From Caulobacter sp. 73W (GTDB lineage: Bacteria > Pseudomonadota > Alphaproteobacteria > Caulobacterales > Caulobacteraceae), in the NCBI RefSeq assembly GCF_041021955.1, contig NZ_CP158375.1, positions 434,001 through 498,000 on the forward strand: DNA of 64,000 nt. Reading direction: 5' to 3'. The notes beneath the pieces were generated by a model. It saw only the letters and a program-made list of their open reading frames with translations, searched no databases and was not told the DNA's origin. The position numbers were made by a program, and so were the translations under genes. Below, piece by piece: positions 17,461-27,036 of this stretch (positions are counted from its first letter, which is position 1; every line of letters begins with the position of its first letter).

Positions 17461-17931
17461 TTAAAGTTTAGCCACCCGGAAGGCGGCCTCGATGCGGGTG
17501 CGGATTTCCCGCCCCGGCAAGGCGCGGTCGCCTTCCATCACCGCGACATAGACGAGGTCGCGCGCCGGACCGGCCTGGGCGACCGGGCCCGTCGCCCACC
17601 CCACCGTGCGGGCGTCTTCAAGACGGGTGTCGCAGCTGAGCGACAGCACCTCGCCCTTGGCGGCGCGCTTAAGCATGTCGGCCGCCGTGACGCTGGAGCC
17701 GTCGCAGGACGGCAGAGTCCGGCCGCAGGTCAGATGCGTGCCGTAGCGATGGACCACCGCGCCATCGCCGCCCGCTCGGGCGAACAGCACGCAAGTGGAG
17801 TCCGACCCCACCGCATTGCCGATCTCCTGGGCCAGAAGCTCGGCGTCTACGCCGGCCGGAGGCTTGGGCGCGCAGGCGGGAATGGCCAGGGTCGCCGTCA
17901 GGGCGACGGCGATGGGAAGCAAGCGGGTCAT
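17461..17931 (-). CDS. predicted lipoprotein of unknown function
   Basis: 156 residues. The N-terminus is a lipoprotein signal with lipobox IPAC (Cys20). The mature part contains four more cysteines (STCVLFAR, LTCGRTLPSCDGS, LSLSCDTR), which could form two disulfides in the periplasm. I recognise no family. Its start codon overlaps the stop of the upstream acyl-CoA synthetase gene by one base (TAATG), so both are probably one transcript with coupled translation. Confidence 0.7.
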   Translation of the reverse strand: MTRLLPIAVALTATLAIPACAPKPPAGVDAELLAQEIGNAVGSDSTCVLFARAGGDGAVVHRYGTHLTCGRTLPSCDGSSVTAADMLKRAAKGEVLSLSCDTRLEDARTVGWATGPVAQAGPARDLVYVAVMEGDRALPGREIRTRIEAAFRVAKL

Positions 17932-19745
17932 TACAGCCGGTATCCGCCTTCGACGATCTTGGTGTGGACGGCCTTGGTGATCTTCACGAAGCCCTTGGCG
18001 CCGGCGCGGAAGTAGATGGGGTCCTTGATCCTGTTCGGATCAAACCCGTCCTGCACCAGGTCGATCTTGCGGTACTTGAAGGTGCCGGTCGTCTCGATCT
18101 GCGGCTGCAGGCGCACGAACACCGGACGGGCATACACCGGCAGGTCGCGATCCACCGTCTCCGCCAGGGTCTTGATGTCGAACTCCGGTCCGACCACGAG
18201 CGAGGCCATGCCCGCGCGACCGTCCGAACCCGGAACCTCGACCCCGTAGACGTTCACTTCCTGCACGCCGTCGACGGCGGACAGGTGCTCGGCCACCTCG
18301 CTGGTCGAGACGTTCTCGCCCTTCCAGCGGAAGGTGTCCCCCACCCGGTCGACGAAGTAGAAATAGCCGTCGCTGTCGGTCCGCATCAGGTCGCCCGTGC
18401 GGAACCAGGCATCGCCCTTTTCGAAGACGTCGTGCAGGACCTTCTTCTCGGTGGCGGCCTTGTCGGCATAGCCGGTGAAGGTGGCGCGGGCGTCCTTGGG
18501 GTCGATACGGCCGAGGCACTCGCCAACCTGGCCGGGACCACACTCGATGCACAGGCCGGAGGCGCCGCGGATCGGCTCCTCGCTCTCGACGTCGAACTGC
18601 ACCAGGCGGAAGTTGAACTTCTTCTTCAGATACTTGGGCACGCGGCCCACGGCGCCGACCTTGCCGTCGAAGTTGAACATGCTGACATTGCCCTCGGTCG
18701 CGCCGTAGAACTCGAGGATGGCGGGGATGGCGAAGCGCTTCTGCATCTCCTCCCAGACATCGGCGCGAAGGCCGTTGCCGAAGGCAAGCCGCAGCTTGTG
18801 CCCACGCTCCAGCGGATGCTCGGGCTGGTTCACCAGATAGCGGCACAGCTCGCCGATATAGACGAACATGGTGCATTGCTCGGCGACGATGTCGTCCCAG
18901 AAGTGTGTGGCCGAGAACCTCTTCTTGAGGACCACCGTCCCGCCGTTCAGCAGGCCCGCTCCCACCGCGCAGAGGCCGCCCGTGGCGTGATAGAGCGGCA
19001 GGGTCATGTAGATACGGTCGGTCTCGCGCGACCCGGTCGAACCCGCGAAGCCGCGCATGTAAAGCTGGCAGCGCATGTGGGTGATCTTGGCCGCCTTGGG
19101 CAGGCCGGTGGTGCCGCTGGTGAAGATCAGCAGCGCCGTGTCCTTGGCCACCAGATCACCGCGCACGTTCTGGCGATCGGGGCGCAGTTGCGAGCAACTC
19201 TTCAGTGCGTTGACCAGATCGCGCTGGTCGCCCGACGGCGCAGACAGGGTCCATTGCTGCATCGGGCGATCGAGCTGCGACTTGATCGCGTCCACGTGAG
19301 GGGCGGTCTCGCTGTCGACGATGATGTGGCTGGCGCCCGAGATGTTCAGGCAGTGGGTCAGGGCCGGGCCGACCAGGTTGTTGTTGATCAGGGCCGTGAC
19401 GACGCCGACCTTCGCCAGGCCGTACCAGATGGCCACGTATTCCAGGCGGTTCGGCAGGTAGAGCGCCACCACCCGTCCACGCGTCAGGGACTGGCTCTTG
19501 GCCCAGTGCGCATACCGGTTCGCCAGTTGGTCGAACTCGCCATAGGTCAGCGAGCGTCCGTCGAAGCTGATGGCCTGACGATCACGGAACTTGTCGACGG
19601 ACGCTTCGATGTCGTCGCAGATCAGATTGCTGGAATCCGGCGCGATCGACTTCACACGCCCTAACGTGCGACGCAGCCCCTTGAGGAACCGCAACTCACG
19701 CTTGATCCGGGCCTTGAGTCTCAAAGGGCACGCCTCCCAAAACAC
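17931..19745 (-). CDS. long-chain/very-long-chain acyl-CoA synthetase (FATP/FadD6 type)
   Basis: 604 residues, the length of the FadD6/FATP group. It activates fatty acids to acyl-CoA through an acyl-adenylate at the inner membrane. Seen: the AMP-binding P-loop LLIFTSGTTGLPKAAKITH, the adenine motif EFYGATEGNVSMFNFDGKVGA (typical of FATP-type enzymes), WFRTGDLMRTDSDGYFYFVDR with the hinge (DRVGDTFRWKGENVST), and the C-terminal catalytic Lys in TGTFKYRKIDLV. Translation continues into the small lipoprotein gene. Fatty-acid chain length cannot be read. Confidence 0.9.
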   Translation of the reverse strand: MFWEACPLRLKARIKRELRFLKGLRRTLGRVKSIAPDSSNLICDDIEASVDKFRDRQAISFDGRSLTYGEFDQLANRYAHWAKSQSLTRGRVVALYLPNRLEYVAIWYGLAKVGVVTALINNNLVGPALTHCLNISGASHIIVDSETAPHVDAIKSQLDRPMQQWTLSAPSGDQRDLVNALKSCSQLRPDRQNVRGDLVAKDTALLIFTSGTTGLPKAAKITHMRCQLYMRGFAGSTGSRETDRIYMTLPLYHATGGLCAVGAGLLNGGTVVLKKRFSATHFWDDIVAEQCTMFVYIGELCRYLVNQPEHPLERGHKLRLAFGNGLRADVWEEMQKRFAIPAILEFYGATEGNVSMFNFDGKVGAVGRVPKYLKKKFNFRLVQFDVESEEPIRGASGLCIECGPGQVGECLGRIDPKDARATFTGYADKAATEKKVLHDVFEKGDAWFRTGDLMRTDSDGYFYFVDRVGDTFRWKGENVSTSEVAEHLSAVDGVQEVNVYGVEVPGSDGRAGMASLVVGPEFDIKTLAETVDRDLPVYARPVFVRLQPQIETTGTFKYRKIDLVQDGFDPNRIKDPIYFRAGAKGFVKITKAVHTKIVEGGYRL

Positions 19746-19857
19746 TTGTTCTCAACCTGTCGCGCACTCGACAACGGGGGGTCAAGACCGGGAAGGCTAT
19801 CAGGCGCGCGGAACCGCGCCCTGCGACATTAACAACACCCAGCGTGGCGCCAAGGGC

Positions 19858-20844
19858 TCATCCCCGACGAACGCGGGATCCTGCATAGGGGGCGAGGCCG
19901 TTGTCGCGCGGCAGGCGGAAGATCACCTCCCCGCGCCTGAAATCGATCACCACGCTTCGAAACCGGCGAAGGATGTCCACGCCGAGCACGAAGGCCGGCT
20001 CCTCGTGCATGTCCCACATGCGGAAGGTGTGCAGGTCCGCGAAGACGATGGGCAGGTTGCTGATGTCCATGCCGCCGACGGTGACCGAACGCAGCACCGC
20101 CAATTCGCCTGGAATCTGCTGCCCCGTCGGACTGATCAGCGGCGAAGGCAGGAACATGTCGTTATAGGCGGCCCGCTTCAGACGCGTGGACATCAGGCCC
20201 CGCAAGGCCGGATTGCCCACCGTGCCGTCGGCGCCGGAATCCAGGAACGCGGTGACCAAAGCGCCGCCGATGCGGGCGTTCACGAGGGTCAGCGGACCCG
20301 AGCGGTGCTGCGCCTGGACGACGATGGCCGAGGTGTCGCCAAAGGCCGGCGTACCGCCGAACTTCATGGTGGCGTTGACGAAGTCCAGGGTCAGGCGTTG
20401 AGCGGCCAGTTGGTCCATGCCGATCAGCCCCGCCGCGCCCAGCCATCGCCGCGGCAAGGAGGCCATGCGGATGTCGCGCGCCACCTTCTTGCCGAGCCGA
20501 AGTTCCGCCGCCTGAATCGAGCCCGTCGTCTCCGGCCCCACGATGGTGTTCAGCACCACCGGCCCGCGCTCAGGGAGGCCAAGCTGCGCCGCCAGCTCGT
20601 TGGAAATGGCCGAGTAGTTGGCCCCGGTGTCGATCATGAAAGGGAAAGGCCCCTGCCCGTTCACGAACACCGGCGCCGTGACGCGGTCTACGGAGTCCTC
20701 GTCGGTGCCGATGTCGAACTCCGGCCCGTGAGGCGGCGCTGACGGCGTGACCGCCGTATTGGCCCGCGCGAAACCCGCGACGCCCGACACGGCCAGGCCC
20801 CACAGGATGGCGCGGCGGCGACTGATGTCGCGCGGCGCGTCCAT
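19858..20844 (-). CDS. retropepsin-like aspartic protease, exported
   Basis: 328 residues from the ATG at 20842-20844, preferred over upstream in-frame ATGs because GGGAGA lies 7 bases before it. A twin-arginine-like signal (SRRRAILWGLAVSGVAGFARA) leads two retropepsin half-sites: FMIDTGANYSAIS near residue 70 and TAFLDSGADGTVG near residue 200. So the chain carries both catalytic Asp residues in tandem. Bacterial members of this fold are periplasmic or membrane-associated peptidases with few known substrates. The gene stands alone. An inactive, binding-only role cannot be excluded. Confidence 0.8.
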   Translation of the reverse strand: MDAPRDISRRRAILWGLAVSGVAGFARANTAVTPSAPPHGPEFDIGTDEDSVDRVTAPVFVNGQGPFPFMIDTGANYSAISNELAAQLGLPERGPVVLNTIVGPETTGSIQAAELRLGKKVARDIRMASLPRRWLGAAGLIGMDQLAAQRLTLDFVNATMKFGGTPAFGDTSAIVVQAQHRSGPLTLVNARIGGALVTAFLDSGADGTVGNPALRGLMSTRLKRAAYNDMFLPSPLISPTGQQIPGELAVLRSVTVGGMDISNLPIVFADLHTFRMWDMHEEPAFVLGVDILRRFRSVVIDFRRGEVIFRLPRDNGLAPYAGSRVRRG

Positions 20845-20992
20845 GACGTTTCTCCCAATCATCGTTCTCGTCTCTCTTGGACGAATTTGCGACAATCATA
20901 TCACGGTTCCGCCAAGCACGCTTGTGCTTGAGCGCGGCTCTTCGCCGCCCTAGCTTGCCGGCCTTTCGACCGCTTCGAGAATCCGAGATCCC

Positions 20993-21772
20993 ATGCGTAT
21001 CGCCACCTGGAACGTGAACTCCGTCAACGCCCGTCTGGAGAACGTCCTGGCCTGGTTCGAGCAGGTGCAGCCGGACGTCGCCGTGCTGCAGGAGATCAAG
21101 TGCGTAGACGAGAAATTTCCGACGGAAGCCTTTGAAAGGCTTGGCTATAACGTCGCTGTCCACGGGCAGAAGACCTACAACGGCGTGGCCATGCTTTCGA
21201 AGACGCCGCTGGAGGACGTGACCCGTGGCCTGCCGGGCGACGACACGGACGATCACGCCCGCTTCATCGAAGCGGTCACCGGCGGCGCCACCCCGGTTCG
21301 AGTTGTTGGCATCTATCTGCCCAACGGCAATCCGATCGGCACCGAGAAGTTCGCCTACAAGCTGGCCTGGATGGATCGCCTGCACCGCCACGCCAAGGCG
21401 TTGCTGACGCAGGAAGAGCGGCTGGTCATCCTGGGCGACTACAACGTCATCCCCGAGCCCGAGGACGCCGATAAGCCGGAAGGCTGGCTGGGCGACGCCC
21501 TGTTCCAGCCCGAAAGCCGCGGCGCGTTCCGGGCGCTGAAGAATCTCGGCCTTACCGACGCCTACATGCAGGTGGACGGAACGCCCGGCGGCTACACCTT
21601 CTGGGACTATCAGGCCGGCGCCTGGCAGCGAAACCACGGCATCCGCATCGACCACGCCCTGCTGTCGCCCCAGGCCGCGGACCGTCTGAAGAGCTGCGTC
21701 ATCCACCGCGACGTGCGGGGGACCGAGAAGCCGTCGGACCACGTTCCGGTCGTGGTGGAACTCGACCTCTAG
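20993..21772 (+). CDS. xth: exodeoxyribonuclease III
   Basis: 259 residues, the normal length for the ExoIII/AP-endonuclease family. It cleaves abasic DNA sites and removes 3' blocking groups in base-excision repair. Seen: MRIATWNVNSVNARL (Asn7), LQEIKC (metal-binding Glu), YNGVAMLSK, GDYNVIPEPEDADKPE (active-site Asp/Asn), GIRIDHALLSP and the terminal SDHVPVV with catalytic Asp-His. It faces away from the aspartic protease gene across a 148-base promoter region. Confidence 0.95.
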   Translation: MRIATWNVNSVNARLENVLAWFEQVQPDVAVLQEIKCVDEKFPTEAFERLGYNVAVHGQKTYNGVAMLSKTPLEDVTRGLPGDDTDDHARFIEAVTGGATPVRVVGIYLPNGNPIGTEKFAYKLAWMDRLHRHAKALLTQEERLVILGDYNVIPEPEDADKPEGWLGDALFQPESRGAFRALKNLGLTDAYMQVDGTPGGYTFWDYQAGAWQRNHGIRIDHALLSPQAADRLKSCVIHRDVRGTEKPSDHVPVVVELDL

Positions 21773-21816
21773 GGCCCTCTTCGCGGCGGCCCTGATTCGC
21801 CCTTAATCTGTCCGGC

Positions 21817-22620
21817 ATGACGGAGTTCGCCCGCCTTCTCGTGATGTTGGCCGTCGCCGCGACCGCGGTGACGTTCGCCGGCAGTCTGGCGCGCTGGCTG
21901 CTGGACGAGGACCGCCGCATCCGCCGCGCCCTGGCCAAGGTGCTGGGCGGCGCGCCGGACGCCTTCATCGTCGCCAAGGGCCGTGGACGCGGGGTGGGCT
22001 TTCGCCTGACCACCGGCCTGATCGCCACGACCTGGGACAAGGGCGGCTGGTGCCTGATCTACAAGCTGAACGAACTGGTCGGGGCAGAGCTGCTGGTCGA
22101 CGGCCAGTCGGTGGGCCGGGTGTTCCGCGACGAGCCCAAGCGGTTCCTGGACCGCACTTACGGCGAGGCGCAGAGCGTCGTCCTGCGGCTGGTGTTCGAC
22201 GACCCCAAGCACGCCGACTTCGAGCTGGATCTGTGGATTCCTTCGGACGCCGCCCTGCGCAGCGCGCCGACCGCCGCCAAGGCCGCGCAGGAGGCGAACA
22301 GCTGGCTGGCGCGGATCGAGGCGATCCTCAAGCGCGCGCCCGGCTCCCGCAATCCGCCGCCGCCCACGCCGATCGCCCGACGCGAAGCCGCGCCGCCGAC
22401 GCCCGCGCCGCAGCCGGTCTATGACGATTTCGATGATGAGGACGACGTGGCGCTCCATGAGCCCCCGCCGCCTCCGCGCCCTCAGCCTGCGCCCGCGCCC
22501 GCGCCCAAGGGCGCCAAGCCGCCGGCTCCCGCCAAGGACGCCCTGCCGCTGTTCGCGGATGTCATCGATGATGATCCGCCGTGGGACGAGGACGACGGCA
22601 AGGAGCCGCGGCTCTTCTAG
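21817..22620 (+). CDS. conserved hypothetical protein with N-terminal membrane helix and acidic Pro-rich tail
   Basis: 267 residues. One hydrophobic segment (about residues 7-26) is followed by a folded core of about 150 residues (FRLTTGLIATTWDKGGWCLIYKLNEL, split here, and LVFDDPKHADFELDLWIPSD). A low-complexity tail rich in Pro, Ala and Asp follows (PPPPPRPQPAPAPAPKG, DDDPPWDEDDGKE). I do not recognise the family. It begins 44 bases after xth on the same strand, so co-transcription is possible. The acidic tail might bind proteins or cations; this is a guess. Confidence 0.65.
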   Translation: MTEFARLLVMLAVAATAVTFAGSLARWLLDEDRRIRRALAKVLGGAPDAFIVAKGRGRGVGFRLTTGLIATTWDKGGWCLIYKLNELVGAELLVDGQSVGRVFRDEPKRFLDRTYGEAQSVVLRLVFDDPKHADFELDLWIPSDAALRSAPTAAKAAQEANSWLARIEAILKRAPGSRNPPPPTPIARREAAPPTPAPQPVYDDFDDEDDVALHEPPPPPRPQPAPAPAPKGAKPPAPAKDALPLFADVIDDDPPWDEDDGKEPRLF

Positions 22621-22626
22621 CGGCCG

Positions 22627-23544
22627 TCAGTCCTCGGCCGCCTGCTCCACCGCCAGCGCCAGGTCGAGCGCTCGCGCGGCCTCCTCGCCGGTCACCGCCG
22701 GACGCGGGCTGTCGCCACGCACCGCCGCCAGGAACTCGGCCACGCTGCGGCCCAGCGGATCCTTGCCGGCCGGGGTGTTGTTGAAGTCCTCGATCAGCGC
22801 GAACGGCGTGGTGTTGCGGAAGGTCCGCGCCAGGAAGTCGATCTCCACCTCGCCCGAGGGATAGACGATCTTCATGGTCCGCTCGCGCGCCTCGGCGACA
22901 CGGGAGACGTCGAAGGTGGCGATGAAGCCGTTCTCGAAGGTGGCCTCGGCCTTCACCCAGTCGAACAGGTCGTTGCGGGTCGCCTCGCCCTCCGCCTCGA
23001 CGGCGACGGGATCGGCCTCGCAGACCGTCAGGGCCAGGTCGATGTCGTGGATCATCAGGTCCAGCACCACCGACACGTCCAGGCTGCGGTCGGACGGCGT
23101 GCCGCGACGCACGGCTTCCAGGCGCAGGGGCTGTTCAGGAATGTCCAACAGGCCCATGGCCTGGAACACCACCCGCTCCTGGTGGCCGACGGCCAGCGGC
23201 AGGCCGCGGATCAGGGCGGCGGCGATCATCTCGTCCGCGTCCTCGGGCTCCACCGCGACGGGCTTTTCCACATAGACCGGCTTGCCCTGCTCCAGGGCCG
23301 CCAGGGCCGGACCGGCGTGATGCACGGCCGGGGTGGCGACGGTCACGACGTCCACGGCGGCGATGAAGGTGGCCAGGTCGTCGGTCGCCTCTGCGCCCAG
23401 CGGCTCGGCCAGGGCCTTGGCGCGCGCCAGGTCCACGTCGAACACCAGCGCCAGCTCGACGCCATCGAGTTCGGCGTATTTCTTGGCGTGATAGCCGCCG
23501 AACACGCCCGCTCCGGCCACGCCGGCTTTGAGAAATTTGGTCAT
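22627..23544 (-). CDS. Gfo/Idh/MocA-family oxidoreductase
   Basis: 305 residues. The N-terminal Rossmann fold binds NAD(P) (AGVAGAGVFGGYHAKKY), followed by DVVTVATPAVHHAGPALAAL and the signature YVEKPVAVEPEDADE, where the Lys of EKP is catalytic. The C-terminal domain (DLMIHDIDLAL) gives the second catalytic region. The family oxidises or reduces sugars, inositols and related compounds; the substrate is not evident. It ends 7 bases from the convergent hypothetical gene. Confidence 0.9.
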   Translation of the reverse strand: MTKFLKAGVAGAGVFGGYHAKKYAELDGVELALVFDVDLARAKALAEPLGAEATDDLATFIAAVDVVTVATPAVHHAGPALAALEQGKPVYVEKPVAVEPEDADEMIAAALIRGLPLAVGHQERVVFQAMGLLDIPEQPLRLEAVRRGTPSDRSLDVSVVLDLMIHDIDLALTVCEADPVAVEAEGEATRNDLFDWVKAEATFENGFIATFDVSRVAEARERTMKIVYPSGEVEIDFLARTFRNTTPFALIEDFNNTPAGKDPLGRSVAEFLAAVRGDSPRPAVTGEEAARALDLALAVEQAAED

Positions 23545-23648
23545 GGGCGCCTTTTAGCCGATTTCATCGACCCCGCGAACCGCTGGCGGTCCATCCGCGT
23601 ACGCGGTAAACATTTGTTTGAACGAGAACACGCCTCTGGGAGAGCGCC

Positions 23649-24650
23649 ATGACCACGTCCCGCGAAATCCGCCTGAAGAGCCGCCCGGTGGGCATGCCGG
23701 CGAAAGAGCATTTCGAACTGGCCACTGTCGAACTGGCCGCTCCGGCCGAGGGCGAGGTTCAGGTCCGCAATCACTGGATGTCGGTCGATCCCTACATGCG
23801 CGGCCGCATGTACGACCGCCCCAGCTATGTGCCGCCCTTCGAACTGGGCAAGGCGCTGCAGGGCGGCGCGGTGGGCGAGGTCATCGCCTCCAACGATCCG
23901 TCGCTGCAGGTCGGCGACACCGTCATGTCGATGTTCGGCTGGCGCGAGGCGTTCAACGCCCCCGCGAGCTCGGTGCAGAAGATCGACGCCGGCAAGCTGC
24001 CGCTGCAGGCGTTCCTGGGCGTCGCCGGCATGCCGGGCCTGACGGCCTATGCGGGCCTGCTGCGCGTTGCGGCCCTGAAGGACGGCGACGTGGTGTTCGT
24101 ATCGGCCGCCGCGGGCGCGGTCGGCTCGGTCGTCTGCCAGATCGCCAAGATCAAGGGCCACACGGTCATCGGCTCGGCCGGCGGCCCGGAAAAGGCCGCC
24201 TTCCTCAAGGAGATCGGCGTCGACCAGGTCATCGACTACAAGGCCGCACCCGACCTGAAGAAGGCGCTGAAGGAAGCCGCGCCCAAGGGCATCGACGTCT
24301 ATTTCGACAATGTCGGCGGCGATCACCTGGAGGCCGCCCTCGACGCCGCCCGCCCCTTCGCCCGCTTCGCCGAGTGCGGGATGATCTCGCAGTACAACGA
24401 GACCGGCGAACCCAAGGGCCCGTCCAACATCATGCTGGTGGTCGGCAAGAACCTGCGGATGGAGGGGTTCATCGTCTCCAACCACTACGACCTGCAGGGC
24501 GCCTTCCTGAAGGATATGGCCGACTGGATCGGGTCGGGAAAACTGAAGTGGAAGGAAACGGTGGAGAACGGCGTCGAGAACGCGCCGGAAGCCTTCGTGA
24601 AACTGTTCAAGGGCGAGAACATCGGCAAGATGCTGGTGAAGCTCAGCTAG
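23649..24650 (+). CDS. NADP-dependent medium-chain oxidoreductase (alkenal/CurA type)
   Basis: 333 residues, a zinc-free member of the MDR superfamily. GGGAGAG precedes the ATG. SVDPYMRGRMYD at residues about 43-55 is the hallmark of the leukotriene-B4 dehydrogenase/CurA/alkenal reductase branch, which reduces the carbon-carbon double bond of enals and enones. The NADPH site reads VFVSAAAGAVGSVVCQIAKIKG, and YFDNVGGDHLEAAL follows. Probable role: detoxifying reactive aldehydes. Monocistronic. Confidence 0.9.
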   Translation: MTTSREIRLKSRPVGMPAKEHFELATVELAAPAEGEVQVRNHWMSVDPYMRGRMYDRPSYVPPFELGKALQGGAVGEVIASNDPSLQVGDTVMSMFGWREAFNAPASSVQKIDAGKLPLQAFLGVAGMPGLTAYAGLLRVAALKDGDVVFVSAAAGAVGSVVCQIAKIKGHTVIGSAGGPEKAAFLKEIGVDQVIDYKAAPDLKKALKEAAPKGIDVYFDNVGGDHLEAALDAARPFARFAECGMISQYNETGEPKGPSNIMLVVGKNLRMEGFIVSNHYDLQGAFLKDMADWIGSGKLKWKETVENGVENAPEAFVKLFKGENIGKMLVKLS

Positions 24651-24957
24651 CGGGCCGATTCACCGACCTCGCGGCCGATCACGCACTTCGTGATAATGCC
24701 TGATCGCGCCGCCGGGGTGGAATTTCCGCTGAAATTACGGGCGTTAGCGATTTTTTTGCGCTGCGAAGCCCAAAAATCCCAACCAAACAGGTAGCGATTT
24801 CGTGATCGAAGTTTTACTGTAGGCGCGTCGGGGTTCTCGAACCTCTGAAGGCGTCCAGCGGAGCGGAACATCGTGCGTTACATCCGGTGTGTGAAACAGG
24901 CTCGGACGTCCTTCTTCCAGACCTCTTCCAGTCAAGCTTAGCGGACCGCAGTCGATC
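24651..24957. other. 307-base gap before opgH
   Basis: It should contain the end of the oxidoreductase transcript and the promoter and leader of opgH. A run of seven T at about 24749-24756 is the only notable simple feature and lies after no clear stem. I see no coding frame with a ribosome site and no recognisable operator. Confidence 0.5.
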
Positions 24958-26955
24958 ATGGACCAATTGAGCGATCGCGCGGTTTTCGTCGCCCCCCAGT
25001 CGGGGAATGACGACGCCTCGAACAAGGACGCCCAGCTGCGCGCCCACGACATGCCGGTGGAGACCCCGCTGGTCATGCCGGTCCGCGACCTGACCGACTG
25101 GCAGGGTGAAGCCGCCGCGACGCCGCAGAGCTCGCCGGCCGACATCACCCTGCGCCGCGTCGCCATCTTCGTGCTCACCGCCCTGCTGGCCATGGCCGGC
25201 TGGAAGGCGACCTACGACACCGTGGCCCTGGGCGGCATCACCCGCCTGGAAGCCATCTGCCTGACCCTGCTGGCCCCGCTGTTCCTGGCGCTGTCGCTGT
25301 GGTTCTGCACGGCCGTCGCCGGCTTCGTGATCCTGCTGCGCAATCCCAAGGATCCGCTCGACATCGACGAGGCCGCGCCGATGCCCAGCCTGCGCGACAA
25401 GACCGCGATCCTGATGCCGATCCATAACGAGGACGCGCAGGCGGTCTTCGCGCGCCTCCGCGCGATGGACGAATCCCTGGGCGAGACCGGCGCCAACGAC
25501 CGCTTCGACTTCTTCATCCTCAGCGACACCCGCGAGGCGTCGATCGCCCTCGCCGAGCAGGCCGCCTTCGCCCATTTCCGCCGCGAGGCCGCCAGCAACG
25601 CCTATTACCGCCTGCGCACCCAGAACACGGGCCGCAAGGCCGGCAACGTCGCCGACTGGGTCCGCCGCCACGGCGCCGCCTATGAGCACATGATCGTGCT
25701 CGACGCCGACAGCCTGATGACCGGCGAGGCGATGGTGCGCATCGCCGACGCCATGGAGCGCCACCCCTCCATCGGCCTGATCCAAACCATGCCGGTCGTG
25801 ATCAACAGCCAGACGATCTTCGCGCGCTGCCTGCAGTTCGCCACGCGCCTGTACGGCCGCGTCGCCTGGACCGGCCTGGCCTGGTGGTCGGGTTCGGAAA
25901 GTTCCTTCTGGGGCCACAACGCCATCATCCGCGTTCGCGCCTTCGCCGAGACCTGCGGCCTGCCGATCCTGCCGGGGCCCAAGCCCTTCGGCGGTCAGGT
26001 GATGAGCCACGACGCCCTGGAATCCGCCCTGCTCCGCCGCGGCGGCTGGGGCGTGCACCTGGCTCCGTATCTGGAAGGCTCCTACGAGGAGTCGCCGCCC
26101 AACCTGCTCGACTTCGCCTCGCGCGACCGTCGCTGGTGCCAGGGCAACGTGCAGCACATCCCGCTGATCGGTACGCCGGGCCTGAACTGGCTGAGCCGCC
26201 TGCACCTGGTGATCGGCTGCCTGTCCTACATCCTGTCCCCCCTGTGGTTCGCAGCCCTGAGCGTCGGCATCGTCTCGCGCCTGCTGATGCCCGACCTGAA
26301 GAAGGCCGTGTTCCAGTGGGCCGACGTGCAGGCCGCGGCCGAGGCGCTGATCAACTGGAAGGAAATCCAGGCGACGGCGTGGGCTATCATCATCACCGGC
26401 GTGCTGCTGTTCGGCCCCAAGATCCTGGGCCTGATCCTGGTCCTGCGGTCGAAGGTCGAGCGTCGCGCCTTCGGCGGCGGCAAGGCCATCGTCAAGAGCC
26501 TGGGCGTCGAGATGATCCTGTCGGCCCTGGTCGCCCCGATGCTGATGTTCACCCAGACCCGCGCCCTGGTGGAGATCCTGCTGGGCCGCGACAGCGGCTG
26601 GGCGCGCCAGCGCCGCGAAGCCGACCGCATCAGCTGGGACGAGGCGACACGCGCCATGGGCTGGATCACCGCCGCCGGCGCCATCCTGGCCTGCGCGTTC
26701 TGGTTCACCCCCGACCTGCTGACCGCCACCGCCCCTATCGTGGCGGGCCTGATCCTGGCCGCCCCGCTGGCGGTCCTGGGCGGCCACCGCGGCGTCGGCC
26801 TGAAGGTGCGCGACGCCGGCTACTTCATGACGCCGGAAGAGCGTCGTCCGCCGATGATCGCCCGCAAGGCGCTGGGCCTGAAGCCGCTGGCGCCCGAGCC
26901 CTTCCGCCAGCCGGCGACCGAGCCGGCCCGCGGCGCGCTGGAGCAGGCGTCCTAA
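24958..26955 (+). CDS. opgH: glucans biosynthesis glucosyltransferase OpgH (MdoH)
   Basis: 665 residues, an inner-membrane family 2 glycosyltransferase that polymerises UDP-glucose into the backbone of osmoregulated periplasmic glucans. Two N-terminal membrane segments (about 64-84 and 97-127) are followed by the GT-A domain: ILMPIHNED, FFILSDTREAS, DADS at 249-252 (the DxD-type metal site), FWGHNAIIR, and the RDRRWCQGN motif near residue 390 that matches Q-x-x-R-W processive enzymes. More membrane segments follow. The usual partner opgG is not beside it. OpgH homologues also influence cell size or shape in several bacteria. Confidence 0.93.
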   Translation: MDQLSDRAVFVAPQSGNDDASNKDAQLRAHDMPVETPLVMPVRDLTDWQGEAAATPQSSPADITLRRVAIFVLTALLAMAGWKATYDTVALGGITRLEAICLTLLAPLFLALSLWFCTAVAGFVILLRNPKDPLDIDEAAPMPSLRDKTAILMPIHNEDAQAVFARLRAMDESLGETGANDRFDFFILSDTREASIALAEQAAFAHFRREAASNAYYRLRTQNTGRKAGNVADWVRRHGAAYEHMIVLDADSLMTGEAMVRIADAMERHPSIGLIQTMPVVINSQTIFARCLQFATRLYGRVAWTGLAWWSGSESSFWGHNAIIRVRAFAETCGLPILPGPKPFGGQVMSHDALESALLRRGGWGVHLAPYLEGSYEESPPNLLDFASRDRRWCQGNVQHIPLIGTPGLNWLSRLHLVIGCLSYILSPLWFAALSVGIVSRLLMPDLKKAVFQWADVQAAAEALINWKEIQATAWAIIITGVLLFGPKILGLILVLRSKVERRAFGGGKAIVKSLGVEMILSALVAPMLMFTQTRALVEILLGRDSGWARQRREADRISWDEATRAMGWITAAGAILACAFWFTPDLLTATAPIVAGLILAAPLAVLGGHRGVGLKVRDAGYFMTPEERRPPMIARKALGLKPLAPEPFRQPATEPARGALEQAS

Positions 26956-27036
26956 AACAGCTTTCGGAGCGTGGCCCTCATTGGCCCGCAAGGCGTTCGG
27001 GGATAGAACCGCGCCTTGCCTCCCGGAGTGTCTGTC

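Noticed and set aside
17931-19745. FATP-like gene as a non-ribosomal peptide or polyketide starter enzyme
   Set aside because: The chain is stand-alone with FATP-type motifs and no carrier-protein or ketosynthase gene is nearby.
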